A stretch of 64,000 nt of DNA from Paraburkholderia fungorum. GTDB lineage: Bacteria; Pseudomonadota; Gammaproteobacteria; Burkholderiales; Burkholderiaceae. A model generated the notes under the pieces. That model did not search any database, had not been told where the DNA came from, and worked only from the letters and a program-made list of their open reading frames with translations. Numbering within the stretch: the first letter of the stretch is position 1; each line of letters starts with the position of its first letter. The DNA is taken from assembly GCF_902833645.1 (NCBI RefSeq), contig NZ_CADFGE010000002.1, positions 838,609-902,608 of the forward strand. Reading direction: 5' to 3'. Below, in pieces: positions 37,044 through 46,475 of the stretch. Position numbers and translations under genes: made by a program.

Positions 37044-38090
37044 ATGAAACTGTTGAAGACGATCGCGGCGCTCGCCGCACTGTGCGCATTCAGTGCCGCT
37101 GCGCCGGCATGGTCGGAGACCAAAACGATCTACATCGGCATGAACGGCGGTCCGATGGAGAAGGCTTATACGAGCCAGGTCCTGCCCGACTTCGAGAAAG
37201 CCAACAATGTCAAAGTGGTGGTGGTGCCCGGCACTTCGTCGGACATTCTCGCCAAGCTGCTTGCCAACAAGGCCAATCCGCAGATCCATGTGGTGTTTCT
37301 CGACGACGGCGTGATGGCACGCGCCGTCAGCATGGGCGTGTGCAAGAAGCTCGACGACTCGCCGGTGCTCAAGGAGCTCTACCCGTTCGCGCGTATGAAG
37401 GACGACATGGGCGCGGGCGTGCAACTCGGTATGACCGGCATCGCGTACAACAAGAAGCTGTTCGCTGAAAAAGGCTGGGCGCCGCCGACTTCGTGGATGG
37501 ACTTTGCCGATCCGAAGTACAAGGGCAAAGTGGTATTCCAGTCCGCTTCGAGCAGCACCTTCGGCTTGCACGGCTTCCTCGCGATCAACCGTTTGATGGG
37601 CGGCAGCGAGCAGAACGTCGAACCGGGCTTCACGAAATGGGCGAGCACCGTCGGCCCGAACGTCGTGGAGTACGTGCCGAACTCGGCGAAAATTTCCGAA
37701 ATGGTCCAGACCGGCGAAGCGGGCCTGTTCCCGTTGACGCCGACTGCCGTCAGCGATCTGCAGGACAAGGGCATTCCGGTCGGCTATGTGAATCCCAAGG
37801 AAGGACCGGTGTTGCTGCTGGTCGACCTGTGCGTGGTCAACAACAACCCCGATCCGCAACTGGCGCAGAAACTCGCGCAGTTCCTGCTATCCGCGCCGGC
37901 TCAGACAAAAGCCGCCGAGGCCGGCAAGCAGATTCCGACCAACCGCCTCGCGAAGATGACGCCGCCGATGCAGCAAAGCCTCGGCAGCGTCGACGACCTG
38001 GTGAAGAAAGTGACCGTGGTGGATTGGGACACGATCAATGCGCACCGCGCGCAGTGGGATACGCGCTGGAACAGGCAGATCGAGCGTTAA
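37044..38090 (+). CDS. Pot-type ABC transporter substrate-binding protein
   Basis: A 348-residue periplasmic binding protein of the SBP_bac_8/PotD-like family with signal peptide MKLLKTIAALAALCAFSAAA then PAWS. It contains FEKANNVKVVVVPGTSSDIL, TGIAYNKKLFAEKGWAPPTS and GLFPLTPTAVSDLQDKGIPV, usual for this fold. CAGGAG (37031-37036) lies 7 bases upstream of the ATG. It ends the operon; placement of the binding protein last, after the enzyme genes, is uncommon. The next gene is convergent and its stop codon abuts this one. Confidence 0.92.
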   Translation: MKLLKTIAALAALCAFSAAAPAWSETKTIYIGMNGGPMEKAYTSQVLPDFEKANNVKVVVVPGTSSDILAKLLANKANPQIHVVFLDDGVMARAVSMGVCKKLDDSPVLKELYPFARMKDDMGAGVQLGMTGIAYNKKLFAEKGWAPPTSWMDFADPKYKGKVVFQSASSSTFGLHGFLAINRLMGGSEQNVEPGFTKWASTVGPNVVEYVPNSAKISEMVQTGEAGLFPLTPTAVSDLQDKGIPVGYVNPKEGPVLLLVDLCVVNNNPDPQLAQKLAQFLLSAPAQTKAAEAGKQIPTNRLAKMTPPMQQSLGSVDDLVKKVTVVDWDTINAHRAQWDTRWNRQIER

Positions 38091-38390
38091 TCAGAAGATC
38101 ACCGAAATCGCCACGCCCAGCCAGATCGACAGAACGCCCGCAAGAAACATGTGCCGTGCAATACGGATGCGGGCGTCGCTGGTTTCCGGTTCGACCGGGC
38201 TGGTCGCGACCCACGGCACAAGGCCGAGACAGCCGAAGCCGATCATCGCGAACAGGAACACGAAGACGTCGGACGTTTGCCATTTCGTCTGATCGTACAG
38301 GCCCCAGTAGCCGAGAAAAACAATGCCGATCGAGAAGATCGTCGCCGAAGCGGCACTGAGCGCGGGTACGGATCCAGTTGGACTCGGCAT
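38091..38390 (-). CDS. Small three-helix membrane protein, unknown function
   Basis: A 99-residue protein with three likely membrane helices (about 15-31, IFSIGIVFLGYWGLY; about 43-62, VFVFLFAMIGFGCLGLVPWV; about 79-98, HMFLAGVLSIWLGVAISVIF). I do not recognise the family. Its stop codon directly abuts the stop of the convergent binding-protein gene, and AGGTAAAG-type sequence precedes the ATG. A short genuine gene is likely, given the regular hydrophobic pattern. Confidence 0.6.
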   Translation of the reverse strand: MPSPTGSVPALSAASATIFSIGIVFLGYWGLYDQTKWQTSDVFVFLFAMIGFGCLGLVPWVATSPVEPETSDARIRIARHMFLAGVLSIWLGVAISVIF

Positions 38391-38450
38391 GGCTTTACCT
38401 CCGAACGTTTAGGCTGCAGTGGCCACCCTGATCGCCCGCGCACCGGTCAT

Positions 38451-39386
38451 TCAGGAGGTACGGGTCTGCCTCGCTTCATACGTCTTCAGATGACTATAGG
38501 CGATACGCAGCAGCGACAAGCCGTGCTCGCCCTTCTGCGCGTCGCCGCCGCGCGAAATCAGATCGCCGAGAATGTGATCGGCCTCGGTGTGCGAGTGGTT
38601 CTCGACGTCGCGCAACATCGAAGCGGTCAGCGGCGACGGCGTAAACAGCGTTTGGGTGGCTCTCGCGTCGAAATCGGGGCCCATCGTGAAGCCGTTGTGT
38701 TCCGCGACTCCGCGGCACTCGCCGAGCAGGTTTTCGATGATGCGCTTGCCATCCGGCGCCGCCAGAATATCGCCGACCGAACCGCGCATCAAGCACGTAC
38801 TGGCCGCCAGTGTGGCGAGGAACACCCACTTTTCCCACATGCGCAGCAGGATGTTGTCGCTGACCACCGCGTCGAAGTTCGCGCCGGCCATTGCCTCCGC
38901 GATCGCCTGGACACGCTCGGACGCGCCGCCCTCCAGTTCGCCAAATGTGATCGCGTGCGTTTCGTTCAGATGCACGATGTGCTGATCCGCGTTGAGCGTC
39001 GCCGCGATCACGCATTGACCGCCCAGCACACGTGACGCACCGAACTTTTCCTTGAGCACGTCGATATGGCGCATGCCGTTGAGCATGGGCAGAATCAGCG
39101 TCGATTCGCCGACCAGCGGTGCGAAGGAATCGATCGCGTCGTCAAGACTGTAGGCTTTGCAGCTGAGCAGCACCAGATCGAACGGCTCCGCGACAACACC
39201 GGCGAGTATCGTCTTGACGTCCAGCAGGGTGAGATTGCCACGCGGGCTGTTGATGACAAGCCCGTCACGGGCGAGTTTTTCCGCCCGGCCAGCGCGCACG
39301 AGAAAGGTCACGTCCTGACCCGCCGCCGCAAGACGTCCGCCGAAATAGCCGCCTACGGCACCCGCCCCCACTACTAGAATTCGCAT
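38451..39386 (-). CDS. Ketopantoate reductase family protein
   Basis: A 311-residue NADP-dependent enzyme of the ApbA/PanE family. N-terminal Rossmann motif RILVVGAGAVGGYFGGRLAA; SCKAYSLDDAI contains the cofactor-region Lys; WEKWVFLATLAASTCL carries the catalytic Lys of the C-terminal helical domain; and the C-terminal half includes HSHTEADHILGDLISRG. Several paralogues exist per genome in this group and only some make pantoate, so the substrate (2-ketopantoate or another 2-oxo acid) is not certain. It seems monocistronic; the gap to its neighbours is 60 and 199 bp. Confidence 0.85.
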   Translation of the reverse strand: MRILVVGAGAVGGYFGGRLAAAGQDVTFLVRAGRAEKLARDGLVINSPRGNLTLLDVKTILAGVVAEPFDLVLLSCKAYSLDDAIDSFAPLVGESTLILPMLNGMRHIDVLKEKFGASRVLGGQCVIAATLNADQHIVHLNETHAITFGELEGGASERVQAIAEAMAGANFDAVVSDNILLRMWEKWVFLATLAASTCLMRGSVGDILAAPDGKRIIENLLGECRGVAEHNGFTMGPDFDARATQTLFTPSPLTASMLRDVENHSHTEADHILGDLISRGGDAQKGEHGLSLLRIAYSHLKTYEARQTRTS

Positions 39387-39585
39387 CTTTTGCCTCTCGA
39401 TAGATTTGGGTCACGCGCACCGGGTCGATCAGCCAGCGCTTTGAGAACCGCGTACGCAGCACGTCTGCAGAAATGTAGCAAAGATTGACGATGCGCATCG
39501 GCCAGCGTGGCGGACCGGTTTGCTGCAACCCACTGTGCGTTACGTCAGATCAATCGGCGCGCCGCCAGATCGCTCCCGGCTGGTT

Positions 39586-40551
39586 CTACAGCGTGCCGCG
39601 GACGGTGCCCTCGTAAAGCGCGAGCATGCCGGGCACATCCACGTCGAGACAAACCACGGCCTCGGGCCGGCTGTCCCAGTCCGGCGCGGGCACCGGCATC
39701 GTGGAAGGTTTCTGGATGCTTTGGCCCACCGCGATACCGTCCGTCAGCACCCGTACCGGCCCACTGCGAACCGTATAGAGATCCGGCGCCAGCACATAGG
39801 CGACCGCCGAAGAATCGTGTACGTAAATACCCTTGAGTTGCGCGCTTTGCTCATGAAAGGCCTGGTAGTGCCGCGACACGTCCCACACGAATTGCCCGGC
39901 CGCACCGCCGCGATCGCGCAGCGACGCCAGATAGCCCTCGCTCATGATGGTGCGCTGCGTGACGTCGAGGCCCACGATCACCACCGGCCACGGCGCGCCG
40001 AACACGATATCGGCCGCATCGGGATCGCCGAGGAGGTTCGCCTCGGCGGCGGGCGTTACGTTGCCGAGCACGCCATCCGTGCCGAACGCGCCACCCATCA
40101 CGACCACCTGTTTGACGAGCGAAGCGATCCGCGGATCGTCGGTCAGCGCCAATGCCAGGTTCGTCAGCGGTCCGACGGCAATCAAGGTGACTTCGCCGGG
40201 ATGCGCGCGCACGGTGTCGATGATGAAGCGGTGCGCGGGGCGCGCGTCGAGCGGGGCTTCAACGCCGGCTTCGATCGTGATGTTGCCGAGGCCGTTATCG
40301 CCATGAATCCACGCGAGCGGTTCGGGCGCGGCGCGCCTGAGCGGTGCGGCGGCGCCCTGCGCTACGGGCACGCCCGGCGCGAACCGCCCGGCGAGAAAAC
40401 GCGCGTTACGCGTGGTGGTCTCGATCGTGGCGTTGCCGAATACGCTCGTGAGCCCCAGCAAATCGATGTCCGGATGCAGCGCCTGAAAAACCAGCGCCAT
40501 CGCATCGTCCACGCCGGGATCGGTGTCGTAGATAACCTTGTGCCTGCTCAT
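39586..40551 (-). CDS. Inosine/uridine-preferring nucleoside hydrolase
   Basis: A 321-residue N-ribohydrolase that cuts nucleosides into base and ribose. The calcium-binding signature DTDPGVDDAMAL is near residue 10, with VVVMGGAF and the DVTQRTIMSEG segment (about residue 200) completing the active site, as in RihA/RihB/URH1. Its ATG overlaps the cytidine deaminase stop by 4 bp (40548-40551). Last gene of the salvage operon nupC, cdd, nucleoside hydrolase; it probably acts on uridine made by deamination of cytidine. Confidence 0.92.
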   Translation of the reverse strand: MSRHKVIYDTDPGVDDAMALVFQALHPDIDLLGLTSVFGNATIETTTRNARFLAGRFAPGVPVAQGAAAPLRRAAPEPLAWIHGDNGLGNITIEAGVEAPLDARPAHRFIIDTVRAHPGEVTLIAVGPLTNLALALTDDPRIASLVKQVVVMGGAFGTDGVLGNVTPAAEANLLGDPDAADIVFGAPWPVVIVGLDVTQRTIMSEGYLASLRDRGGAAGQFVWDVSRHYQAFHEQSAQLKGIYVHDSSAVAYVLAPDLYTVRSGPVRVLTDGIAVGQSIQKPSTMPVPAPDWDSRPEAVVCLDVDVPGMLALYEGTVRGTL

Positions 40552-40937
40552 AGATAGAACGCATCCGGCAATTGTTCACGAGCGGTGGTGTCGCGCGTCG
40601 CGCCATGCAGATTGCCGAGCCGGATCGGCAATTCGGGGCCGCCCAGTTCGATGATCACCTGGCGGCACGCGCCGCACGGTGCGATCGGGCCATCCGTATC
40701 GCCGATTACGGCGAGCGCGGCGAACTGGTCGCGTTGATAGCCCGCGGCAATCGCACTGAAAAACGCCGTACGTTCGGCGCAATTACACAACCCGTACGAA
40801 GCGTTCTCGACGTTGCAGCCGTCGAACACCGAGCCGTCTCTGGTCAGCAACGCCGCGCCGACCTTGAACTTCGAATAGGGCGCATAGGCCTTTTCTCGCG
40901 CCGCAGCCGCGCGTTCCAGCAGTTGTTCCATGTTCAT
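40548..40937 (-). CDS. cdd: Cytidine deaminase
   Basis: A 129-residue homotetrameric-type cytidine deaminase. Zinc and catalytic motifs: NCAERTAFFSAIA (Cys and general-acid Glu) and PCGACRQVI (two Cys). Also YSKFKVGAAL and GCNVENASYGLCNC, all classic. The start at 40937 (MNMEQLLERA) follows GAGGAT at about 8 bases; a longer frame from 40955 overlaps nupC and is not preferred. Middle gene of the nucleoside uptake and salvage operon, 14 bp after nupC. Confidence 0.95.
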   Translation of the reverse strand: MNMEQLLERAAAAREKAYAPYSKFKVGAALLTRDGSVFDGCNVENASYGLCNCAERTAFFSAIAAGYQRDQFAALAVIGDTDGPIAPCGACRQVIIELGGPELPIRLGNLHGATRDTTAREQLPDAFYL

Positions 40938-40951
40938 GCGATATCCTCGAT

Positions 40952-42229
40952 TCAATTCAGCGTCAGGAACATGCCCGCAATCGTGGCGCTCATCAGGTTC
41001 GAGAGCGTCGCGGCGAGCACCACACGCAAGCCATAGCGCGCGACTTCGGCGCGGCGTTCCGGCGCGACGGCGCTAAAACCGCCCGTCAGCACCGCGATCG
41101 ACGCAAAGTTCGCGAAGCCGCACAACGCAAACGACAGAATAGCAAGGGTACGCGGATCGAGCGCGTGCAGGCCGGCGGCGCTCACGCTCGCGGCATCTTT
41201 CAGATACGGCGACAGCGATGCATAAGCCACGAACTCGTTCAGAATGATCTTCTGGCCAAGGAAATTGCCGGCGATGCTGGCTTCGCTCCACGGCACGCCG
41301 ATCAGGTACGCAAGCGGCGCGAATACCGTTCCGAGCACCGACTGCATCGACAGTTGCGGATGACCGAACCAGCCGCCTATGCCGCCGACAATACCGTTGA
41401 GCAACGCGATCAGGCCGACGAACGCAATCAGCATTGCGCCGACCATCACCGCGATTTTGAGGCCCACGGTCGCGCCGGAACTCGCGGCTTCAATCACATT
41501 CGCGGGACGCTTTTCGTCAAAGCTGAGGTGCTCGAGATGCACGCGGCTCGGTTCGGTGCTCGGGTGAATGATCTTGGCAAACAGCAAGCCGCCGGGTACC
41601 GCCATGAACGACGCGGCCAACAGATAATCCACCCGCACACCGAGACCCGCATAGCCCGCCAGCACCGATCCGGCAATCGCCGCCATGCCGCTCGACATCA
41701 CCGCGAACAGTTCGGCGCCGGTCATGTCGCGCGTGAACGGCTTGACCACGGCAGGCATTTCGCTCTGCCCCAGGAAGATCGTGGTCACAGCCGAGAACGA
41801 TTCGAGCTTCGATACGCCGAGCAGTTTCTGGAATATCGTACCGAGCACGAGCACGATCCAGCGCATCACGCCGATGTAGTAAAGCACCGAAATGAGCGCG
41901 GTAACGAAGATGATGGCCGGCAGCACCCGCACCGCGAACACAAAGCCGCCGTCGCCGAAGATCTGGAACATCTTCGACTGCACGAGGCCGCCAAACAGGA
42001 ACTCGATGCCCGCGTTGCCATAGTCGAGCACGTGATTGACGCCCGACGCAGCGGCCGAGAGAACCGTCTTGCCGAGCGGCACGAAGAGTATGAAAGCGCC
42101 GATACCGATCTGTGCGAGCAGCGCCGGGATGACAGTCCGCAAGCGGATGGCGCGCCGGTTGGTCGAAAAGATGAAAGCGATGAGCAACAGTACGGCAATC
42201 CCAAGGACGTTTCGTGCGATCAGTGCCAT
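40952..42229 (-). CDS. nupC: Concentrative nucleoside transporter, NupC type
   Basis: A 425-residue inner-membrane nucleoside/cation symporter (CNT family). Conserved elements: FVFAVRVLPAIIFVTALISV, FLGQSEMPAVVKPF with the nucleoside-binding region, and the C-terminal NEFVAYASLSPYL and LCGFANFASIAVLTGGFSAV. About ten hydrophobic segments are present. ATG 42229 (MALIARNVLG) is used with AAGAGAT upstream. First gene of the operon with cdd and the nucleoside hydrolase, so uptake feeds degradation. Divergent from gltS. Confidence 0.95.
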   Translation of the reverse strand: MALIARNVLGIAVLLLIAFIFSTNRRAIRLRTVIPALLAQIGIGAFILFVPLGKTVLSAAASGVNHVLDYGNAGIEFLFGGLVQSKMFQIFGDGGFVFAVRVLPAIIFVTALISVLYYIGVMRWIVLVLGTIFQKLLGVSKLESFSAVTTIFLGQSEMPAVVKPFTRDMTGAELFAVMSSGMAAIAGSVLAGYAGLGVRVDYLLAASFMAVPGGLLFAKIIHPSTEPSRVHLEHLSFDEKRPANVIEAASSGATVGLKIAVMVGAMLIAFVGLIALLNGIVGGIGGWFGHPQLSMQSVLGTVFAPLAYLIGVPWSEASIAGNFLGQKIILNEFVAYASLSPYLKDAASVSAAGLHALDPRTLAILSFALCGFANFASIAVLTGGFSAVAPERRAEVARYGLRVVLAATLSNLMSATIAGMFLTLN

Positions 42230-42499
42230 ATCTCTTGATGTTCTCGTGAAAGTGGCAGTGATGCTAAACGAAACCGGTGCCGGAAAAAACTCTAAACGTT
42301 GCGCTGCCCGCATCTGACCGGTTCATGCTCCTCAAAGTCATTCATCGAGGCGGTCATTGTTGGATCAACGCCGTTCAGGTACGCTCACGCCAAAGGTGTT
42401 TCCCGCTCCGCTCCCGGCCTTCCCGCAGCCTGGGTGCTCCGCGCACGGTCGGACGCCTCGTTGCACTGTGGCTATCTTTCTTACTCAACGAGGTCGCCT

Positions 42500-43750
42500 A
42501 TGAACGTCGGCATCTACGGAACGCTCGTCACGGCTTCACTGGTCTTGTTGCTGGGCAACAGGCTGGTCGGATGGATCCCCCTGCTGCGCAGCTATACGAT
42601 TCCCGAACCCGTTGCCGGCGGCCTTCTGGTGGCAATCGTCCTACTGATCCTGCGCACCGCGAGCCACATTGAAGTGCGCTTCGATACCGCCATGCAAGCA
42701 CCGCTGATGCTTGCCTTCTTCGCGACCATCGGCCTCAATGCCAACCTCGCCAGCCTCAAATCCGGCGGTCCGCTGCTGATGCGTTTTCTCGGCCTCGTGA
42801 TCGGCCTGCTGGTTCTGCAAAATTCAGTGGGCATCGCCCTCACTTATCTATTAGGCATTGATCCGCTGTACGGCTTGCTGGTCGGCTCGATCACGCTGTC
42901 CGGCGGCCATGGCACCGGTGCGGCATGGAGCAAGGTATTCGCCGAACACCACGGGCTCCAGTCCGCCACGGAGGCCGCGATCGCCTGCGCAACTTTCGGC
43001 CTCGTGATGGGCGGCATTCTCGGCGGCCCGGTGGCGCGCGTGCTGCTGCGGCAGGTCGCCGGCAAGAACCAGGCGCGCAGCGCAGGCCATCCCGAGGATC
43101 GCGCCAATGCGCACGCGGACAAGCTCGCTGCGAACCGCGCCGAAGCGCCGCTCGCCTTCGAAGAGCCGAAGGCGGAACAGGCCACCACCCCTGGCGCCTT
43201 CATCGAGACGCTGGCGCTGATCGCGATCAGTCTCACCGCCGGCGAGGCGCTCTCACAACTCCTCGCCGGCACTGCGATCGAACTGCCGACTTTTGTCTGC
43301 GTGCTATTCGTCGGCGTGGTGCTCAGCAATGTGCTTGGGCTGGTAGGCAAACCCGTTCTCGATCATGCCGTCGCCCTGCTCGGCAACGTGAGCCTTGCGC
43401 TGTTCCTCGCCATGGCGCTGATGACGCTCAAGCTCTGGGATCTCGCCTCACTGGCGTTGCCAGTCGTTACGATTCTCGTCGCGCAGACCGTCTTGATGGC
43501 GCTCTACGCGATCTTCGTCACGTTCCGCGTGATGGGCCGCAACTACGATGCCGTCGTGCTCGCCTCGGGTCACTGCGGTTTCGGACTCGGCGCCACACCC
43601 ACCGCCATTGCGAATATGCAAGCGGTCACGGCCCGTTTCGGCCATTCGCATCTCGCCTTTCTGGTGGTGCCGATGGTGGGCGCCTTCTTTATCGACATTG
43701 CCAACGCAATCGTCATCAAGGGATTTCTGGCGCTACCGATCTTTCATTAG
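42500..43750 (+). CDS. gltS: Sodium/glutamate symporter
   Basis: A 416-residue GltS-type transporter. The two homologous halves each show the re-entrant-loop signatures: TLSGGHGTGAAWSKVFAEHH in the first and SGHCGFGLGATPTAIANMQA in the second. The N-terminus TIPEPVAGGLLVAIVLL is typical. The hydrophilic middle loop (about residues 195-235, Lys/Glu/Ala-rich) lies in the cytoplasm. Start ATG 42500 has GAGG upstream. It lies 270 bp from divergent nupC, and its stop is 6 bp from the convergent thiolase stop. Confidence 0.95.
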   Translation: MNVGIYGTLVTASLVLLLGNRLVGWIPLLRSYTIPEPVAGGLLVAIVLLILRTASHIEVRFDTAMQAPLMLAFFATIGLNANLASLKSGGPLLMRFLGLVIGLLVLQNSVGIALTYLLGIDPLYGLLVGSITLSGGHGTGAAWSKVFAEHHGLQSATEAAIACATFGLVMGGILGGPVARVLLRQVAGKNQARSAGHPEDRANAHADKLAANRAEAPLAFEEPKAEQATTPGAFIETLALIAISLTAGEALSQLLAGTAIELPTFVCVLFVGVVLSNVLGLVGKPVLDHAVALLGNVSLALFLAMALMTLKLWDLASLALPVVTILVAQTVLMALYAIFVTFRVMGRNYDAVVLASGHCGFGLGATPTAIANMQAVTARFGHSHLAFLVVPMVGAFFIDIANAIVIKGFLALPIFH

Positions 43751-43756
43751 CCGGTC

Positions 43757-44941
43757 TCACAGCGCTTCCAGCGCCAGCGCAATCCCCTGGCCGCCACCAA
43801 TACACAACGTAACGATGCCTCGCTTCAAGCCGTCGCGGCGCATCGAATGCAGCAGGCGTGTCGTCAATACCGCACCGGTCGCGCCGATCGGATGGCCGTG
43901 CGCGATCGCACCGCCTTGCACGTTGATCAGCTCATCCGCGATGCCGAGTTTGCGCGCTACCGCGATCGGCACGGCAGCGAAGGCTTCATTGATCTCGAAG
44001 CGTTCGACGTCGCCGAGCTCCCAACCTGCGCGCGCCAGCGCCATTTGCACGGCGGGCACCGGACCGAGGCCGAACATGCCCGGCTCGACGGCCGCGACGC
44101 CATACGCCACCAGCCGCGCGAATGGCTCGATGCCGCGCGCCTCGGCGAACCCGCGCTCAGCGACCAGCATGGCGGCCGCTCCGCTGTTTAATCCCGGCGC
44201 GTTGCCCGCGGTAATCGTGCCGTCCGGACGAAATGCCGGACGCAATCTGGCGAGCGTTTCGACCGTGGTGTCCGGGCGCGGCTGCTCGTCGCTCGCAAAA
44301 TGCTGCGGACCTTTACGCCCCGGAATTTCCACCGCCACCAGTTCAGCATTGAAATCGCCGCGCGCCTGCGCCTCGGCAAAGCGCTGCTGAGAACGCGCGG
44401 CCCAACGGTCCTGCGTTTCGCGCGTGAGGTCGAACTGCGCGACGAGGTCTTCGGTATGCCAGCCCGAATGCTCGCCGGAGAAGGCGTCGTTCAGGCCGTC
44501 GCGCAGCAGGCTGTCATGGACTTGCGCGTTACCCATCCGATACCCCCAGCGGCCGCCGTCGAGCAGATAGGGCGCGCGGTCCATGTTTTCCATACCGCCG
44601 GCCACGCTTGCGTCGCCCAGGCCAAGCCAGACTTCCTGGGCCGCGGACGCAATTGCCTGCGCGCCCGAACCGCACACACGATTGACCGTCAATGCAGGCA
44701 CAGCGACCGGCACGCCGCCGCCGATCGACGCCTGGCGCGCCGGATTCATCCTGTTGCCGGCCTGAATCACGTTGCCCATCACCACCGAGGCCAACGCGGC
44801 CGGATCAAGACCGCTGCGCCGCAGCGTCTCACGCACCGCCACCGCGCCCAGTTCGGTTGCGGGCACTTCTTTCAGCGATCCGCCGAACGCGCCAATCGGC
44901 GTTCTCACCGGATTGCAGATCACCACTTCCCGTGTACTCAT
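43757..44941 (-). CDS. Acetyl-CoA acetyltransferase (thiolase)
   Basis: A 394-residue thiolase of the PhaA/AtoB type. Catalytic Cys-90 in NRVCGSGAQAI, His-350 in AHGHPIGATG and Cys-380 in TLCIGGGQGIA are all in place, and the length is standard. It either condenses two acetyl-CoA or cleaves beta-ketoacyl-CoA; the isolated setting (no PhaB, no fatty-acid genes nearby) does not decide. Convergent with gltS at a 6-bp gap. Confidence 0.95.
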   Translation of the reverse strand: MSTREVVICNPVRTPIGAFGGSLKEVPATELGAVAVRETLRRSGLDPAALASVVMGNVIQAGNRMNPARQASIGGGVPVAVPALTVNRVCGSGAQAIASAAQEVWLGLGDASVAGGMENMDRAPYLLDGGRWGYRMGNAQVHDSLLRDGLNDAFSGEHSGWHTEDLVAQFDLTRETQDRWAARSQQRFAEAQARGDFNAELVAVEIPGRKGPQHFASDEQPRPDTTVETLARLRPAFRPDGTITAGNAPGLNSGAAAMLVAERGFAEARGIEPFARLVAYGVAAVEPGMFGLGPVPAVQMALARAGWELGDVERFEINEAFAAVPIAVARKLGIADELINVQGGAIAHGHPIGATGAVLTTRLLHSMRRDGLKRGIVTLCIGGGQGIALALEAL

Positions 44942-45025
44942 GATTCATCTCCAGTTGGCCTGCCTGATTCACCTACGCCACCCACTCCGCCCATTTCATC
45001 CATTCCACCGCCACGTCCGCGCGCA

Positions 45026-46465
45026 TCAATTCGACGATGCCGCCGTGACCGTTTCGGGAACATCCCAGCCCCCGCCGAGCGAGCGGTACAGCGCGACCGC
45101 CGCGAGCGCATGTTCGCGTTTGGCCTGATTCAGGGACTCCGCGTCGCGCAGATGCGCCTCCTGCGCGGCAAGCACGTCGAGAAAATCCGTCGCGCCGCCC
45201 TTGTAGAGTTCGCTCGACAAATGCAGCGCCTGGTTCGATGCATCGAGCGCGCCACCCAGCCGTTGCACCTGCACCGCGCCGCTCACCAGCTCGCTGCGGT
45301 TGTCCTCGATCTCCTTGAGCGCCTGCAACATGGTTTGCTGCAAACCGAGTTGCGACTCGCGCATCCGGCTCTCGCTCGCGTCGATATTCGCGGTGATACG
45401 GCCGGCATTGAAGATCGGACTCGTCGCGTTCAACGCGGCGCTGAAGAGGTTGTCGGTCAGCGTCGGCAAGCCGAGATAGGACGAGGCCAACAAGCCGTCG
45501 GCGAGATTGAGCTTGAACTGCGGATAGCGCTGCGCTTTCGACACACCCACTTCCGCCGCGCGCTGTTCAACCGTGGCGTAGGCATTGCGTACGTCGGGCC
45601 GCTGCAACAGCGCCTCGGACGGCAGCGTCTGCGGTACGCTTTGCGCCGGCACCGGGATGTCGCGCGCCTGATGCGGATCGGCCAGCATCAAACCGTCGAC
45701 GCTCTCCGGCGTGCGTCCCGAATAGACCGCGATCAGACTCAGTTGATGCTGCACGGTCGACTGCACGCGCGGAATCTGCGCCTGCAGATCCTGTAACTGA
45801 TTCTGCGCACGCGCGACGTCGAGTTGCGTCGAAAGTCCATAACGCAAACGCTGCTGCGTAAGTTTCAACGCGCGGGCGCGAATCTGTTCGTTGTCGCTGA
45901 GAATCTGCAATTGCGCCTGCGCCCAGCGCAGATCGATATATGCCGCCGCTGTATTCGCCGCGAGTGCCAGACGCAGTTGATTCAAGGCCGCTTGCCGCCC
46001 CGACACTTGCGCCTGTGCCGCGAGAACGGCAAGACGTTCGCCGCCAAACACGTCCGGTGTCCAGCTCGCCGTCACGCCGATGCCGGCCTGACGCACATAG
46101 CCGAGCGGTGGCGGCGTATTCTGCCGGGAGTCCGCTGCATTCGCGCTCGCATCCAGTTCGGGCAGCAACGCCGCGCGATTTTGCGTCGCGATATCCTGCG
46201 CCTGCTTGACGCGTTCCACTGCGGCTTGCACATCGAGATTGCCCGTCAGCACGGAGTCCACCAGTTGATGCATGACAGGATCGCCGAATTGCGTCCACCA
46301 CGCGTCCGCATTGACGCTGTCTTGAGGCGCATCGACATTCCACGCGGCCGGCGCGATGGTCTGAACCGACTGTTTCAGGTCCGCATGCGTTTCCGGTTGC
46401 ACCGCGCATGCCGCGAGTGTCAGCAACGCCGCGCTCGCGAGTACTTTGAGAACAAATGGTTTCAT
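45026..46465 (-). CDS. NodT-family outer-membrane efflux lipoprotein
   Basis: A 479-residue outer-membrane channel of the TolC/OprM type. Lipoprotein signal MKPFVLKVLASAALLTLAAC with lipobox LAAC (acyl Cys-20). Two repeated OEP domains (about 60-255 and 270-465), with SWTPDVFGGERLAVLAA near residue 130 and the long helices of the channel wall. It follows the EmrB-like gene by 10 bp in the same operon (order emrA-like, emrB-like, nodT), so it supplies the exit duct of this tripartite pump. Confidence 0.93.
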   Translation of the reverse strand: MKPFVLKVLASAALLTLAACAVQPETHADLKQSVQTIAPAAWNVDAPQDSVNADAWWTQFGDPVMHQLVDSVLTGNLDVQAAVERVKQAQDIATQNRAALLPELDASANAADSRQNTPPPLGYVRQAGIGVTASWTPDVFGGERLAVLAAQAQVSGRQAALNQLRLALAANTAAAYIDLRWAQAQLQILSDNEQIRARALKLTQQRLRYGLSTQLDVARAQNQLQDLQAQIPRVQSTVQHQLSLIAVYSGRTPESVDGLMLADPHQARDIPVPAQSVPQTLPSEALLQRPDVRNAYATVEQRAAEVGVSKAQRYPQFKLNLADGLLASSYLGLPTLTDNLFSAALNATSPIFNAGRITANIDASESRMRESQLGLQQTMLQALKEIEDNRSELVSGAVQVQRLGGALDASNQALHLSSELYKGGATDFLDVLAAQEAHLRDAESLNQAKREHALAAVALYRSLGGGWDVPETVTAASSN

Positions 46466-46475
46466 GCTGGATTCC

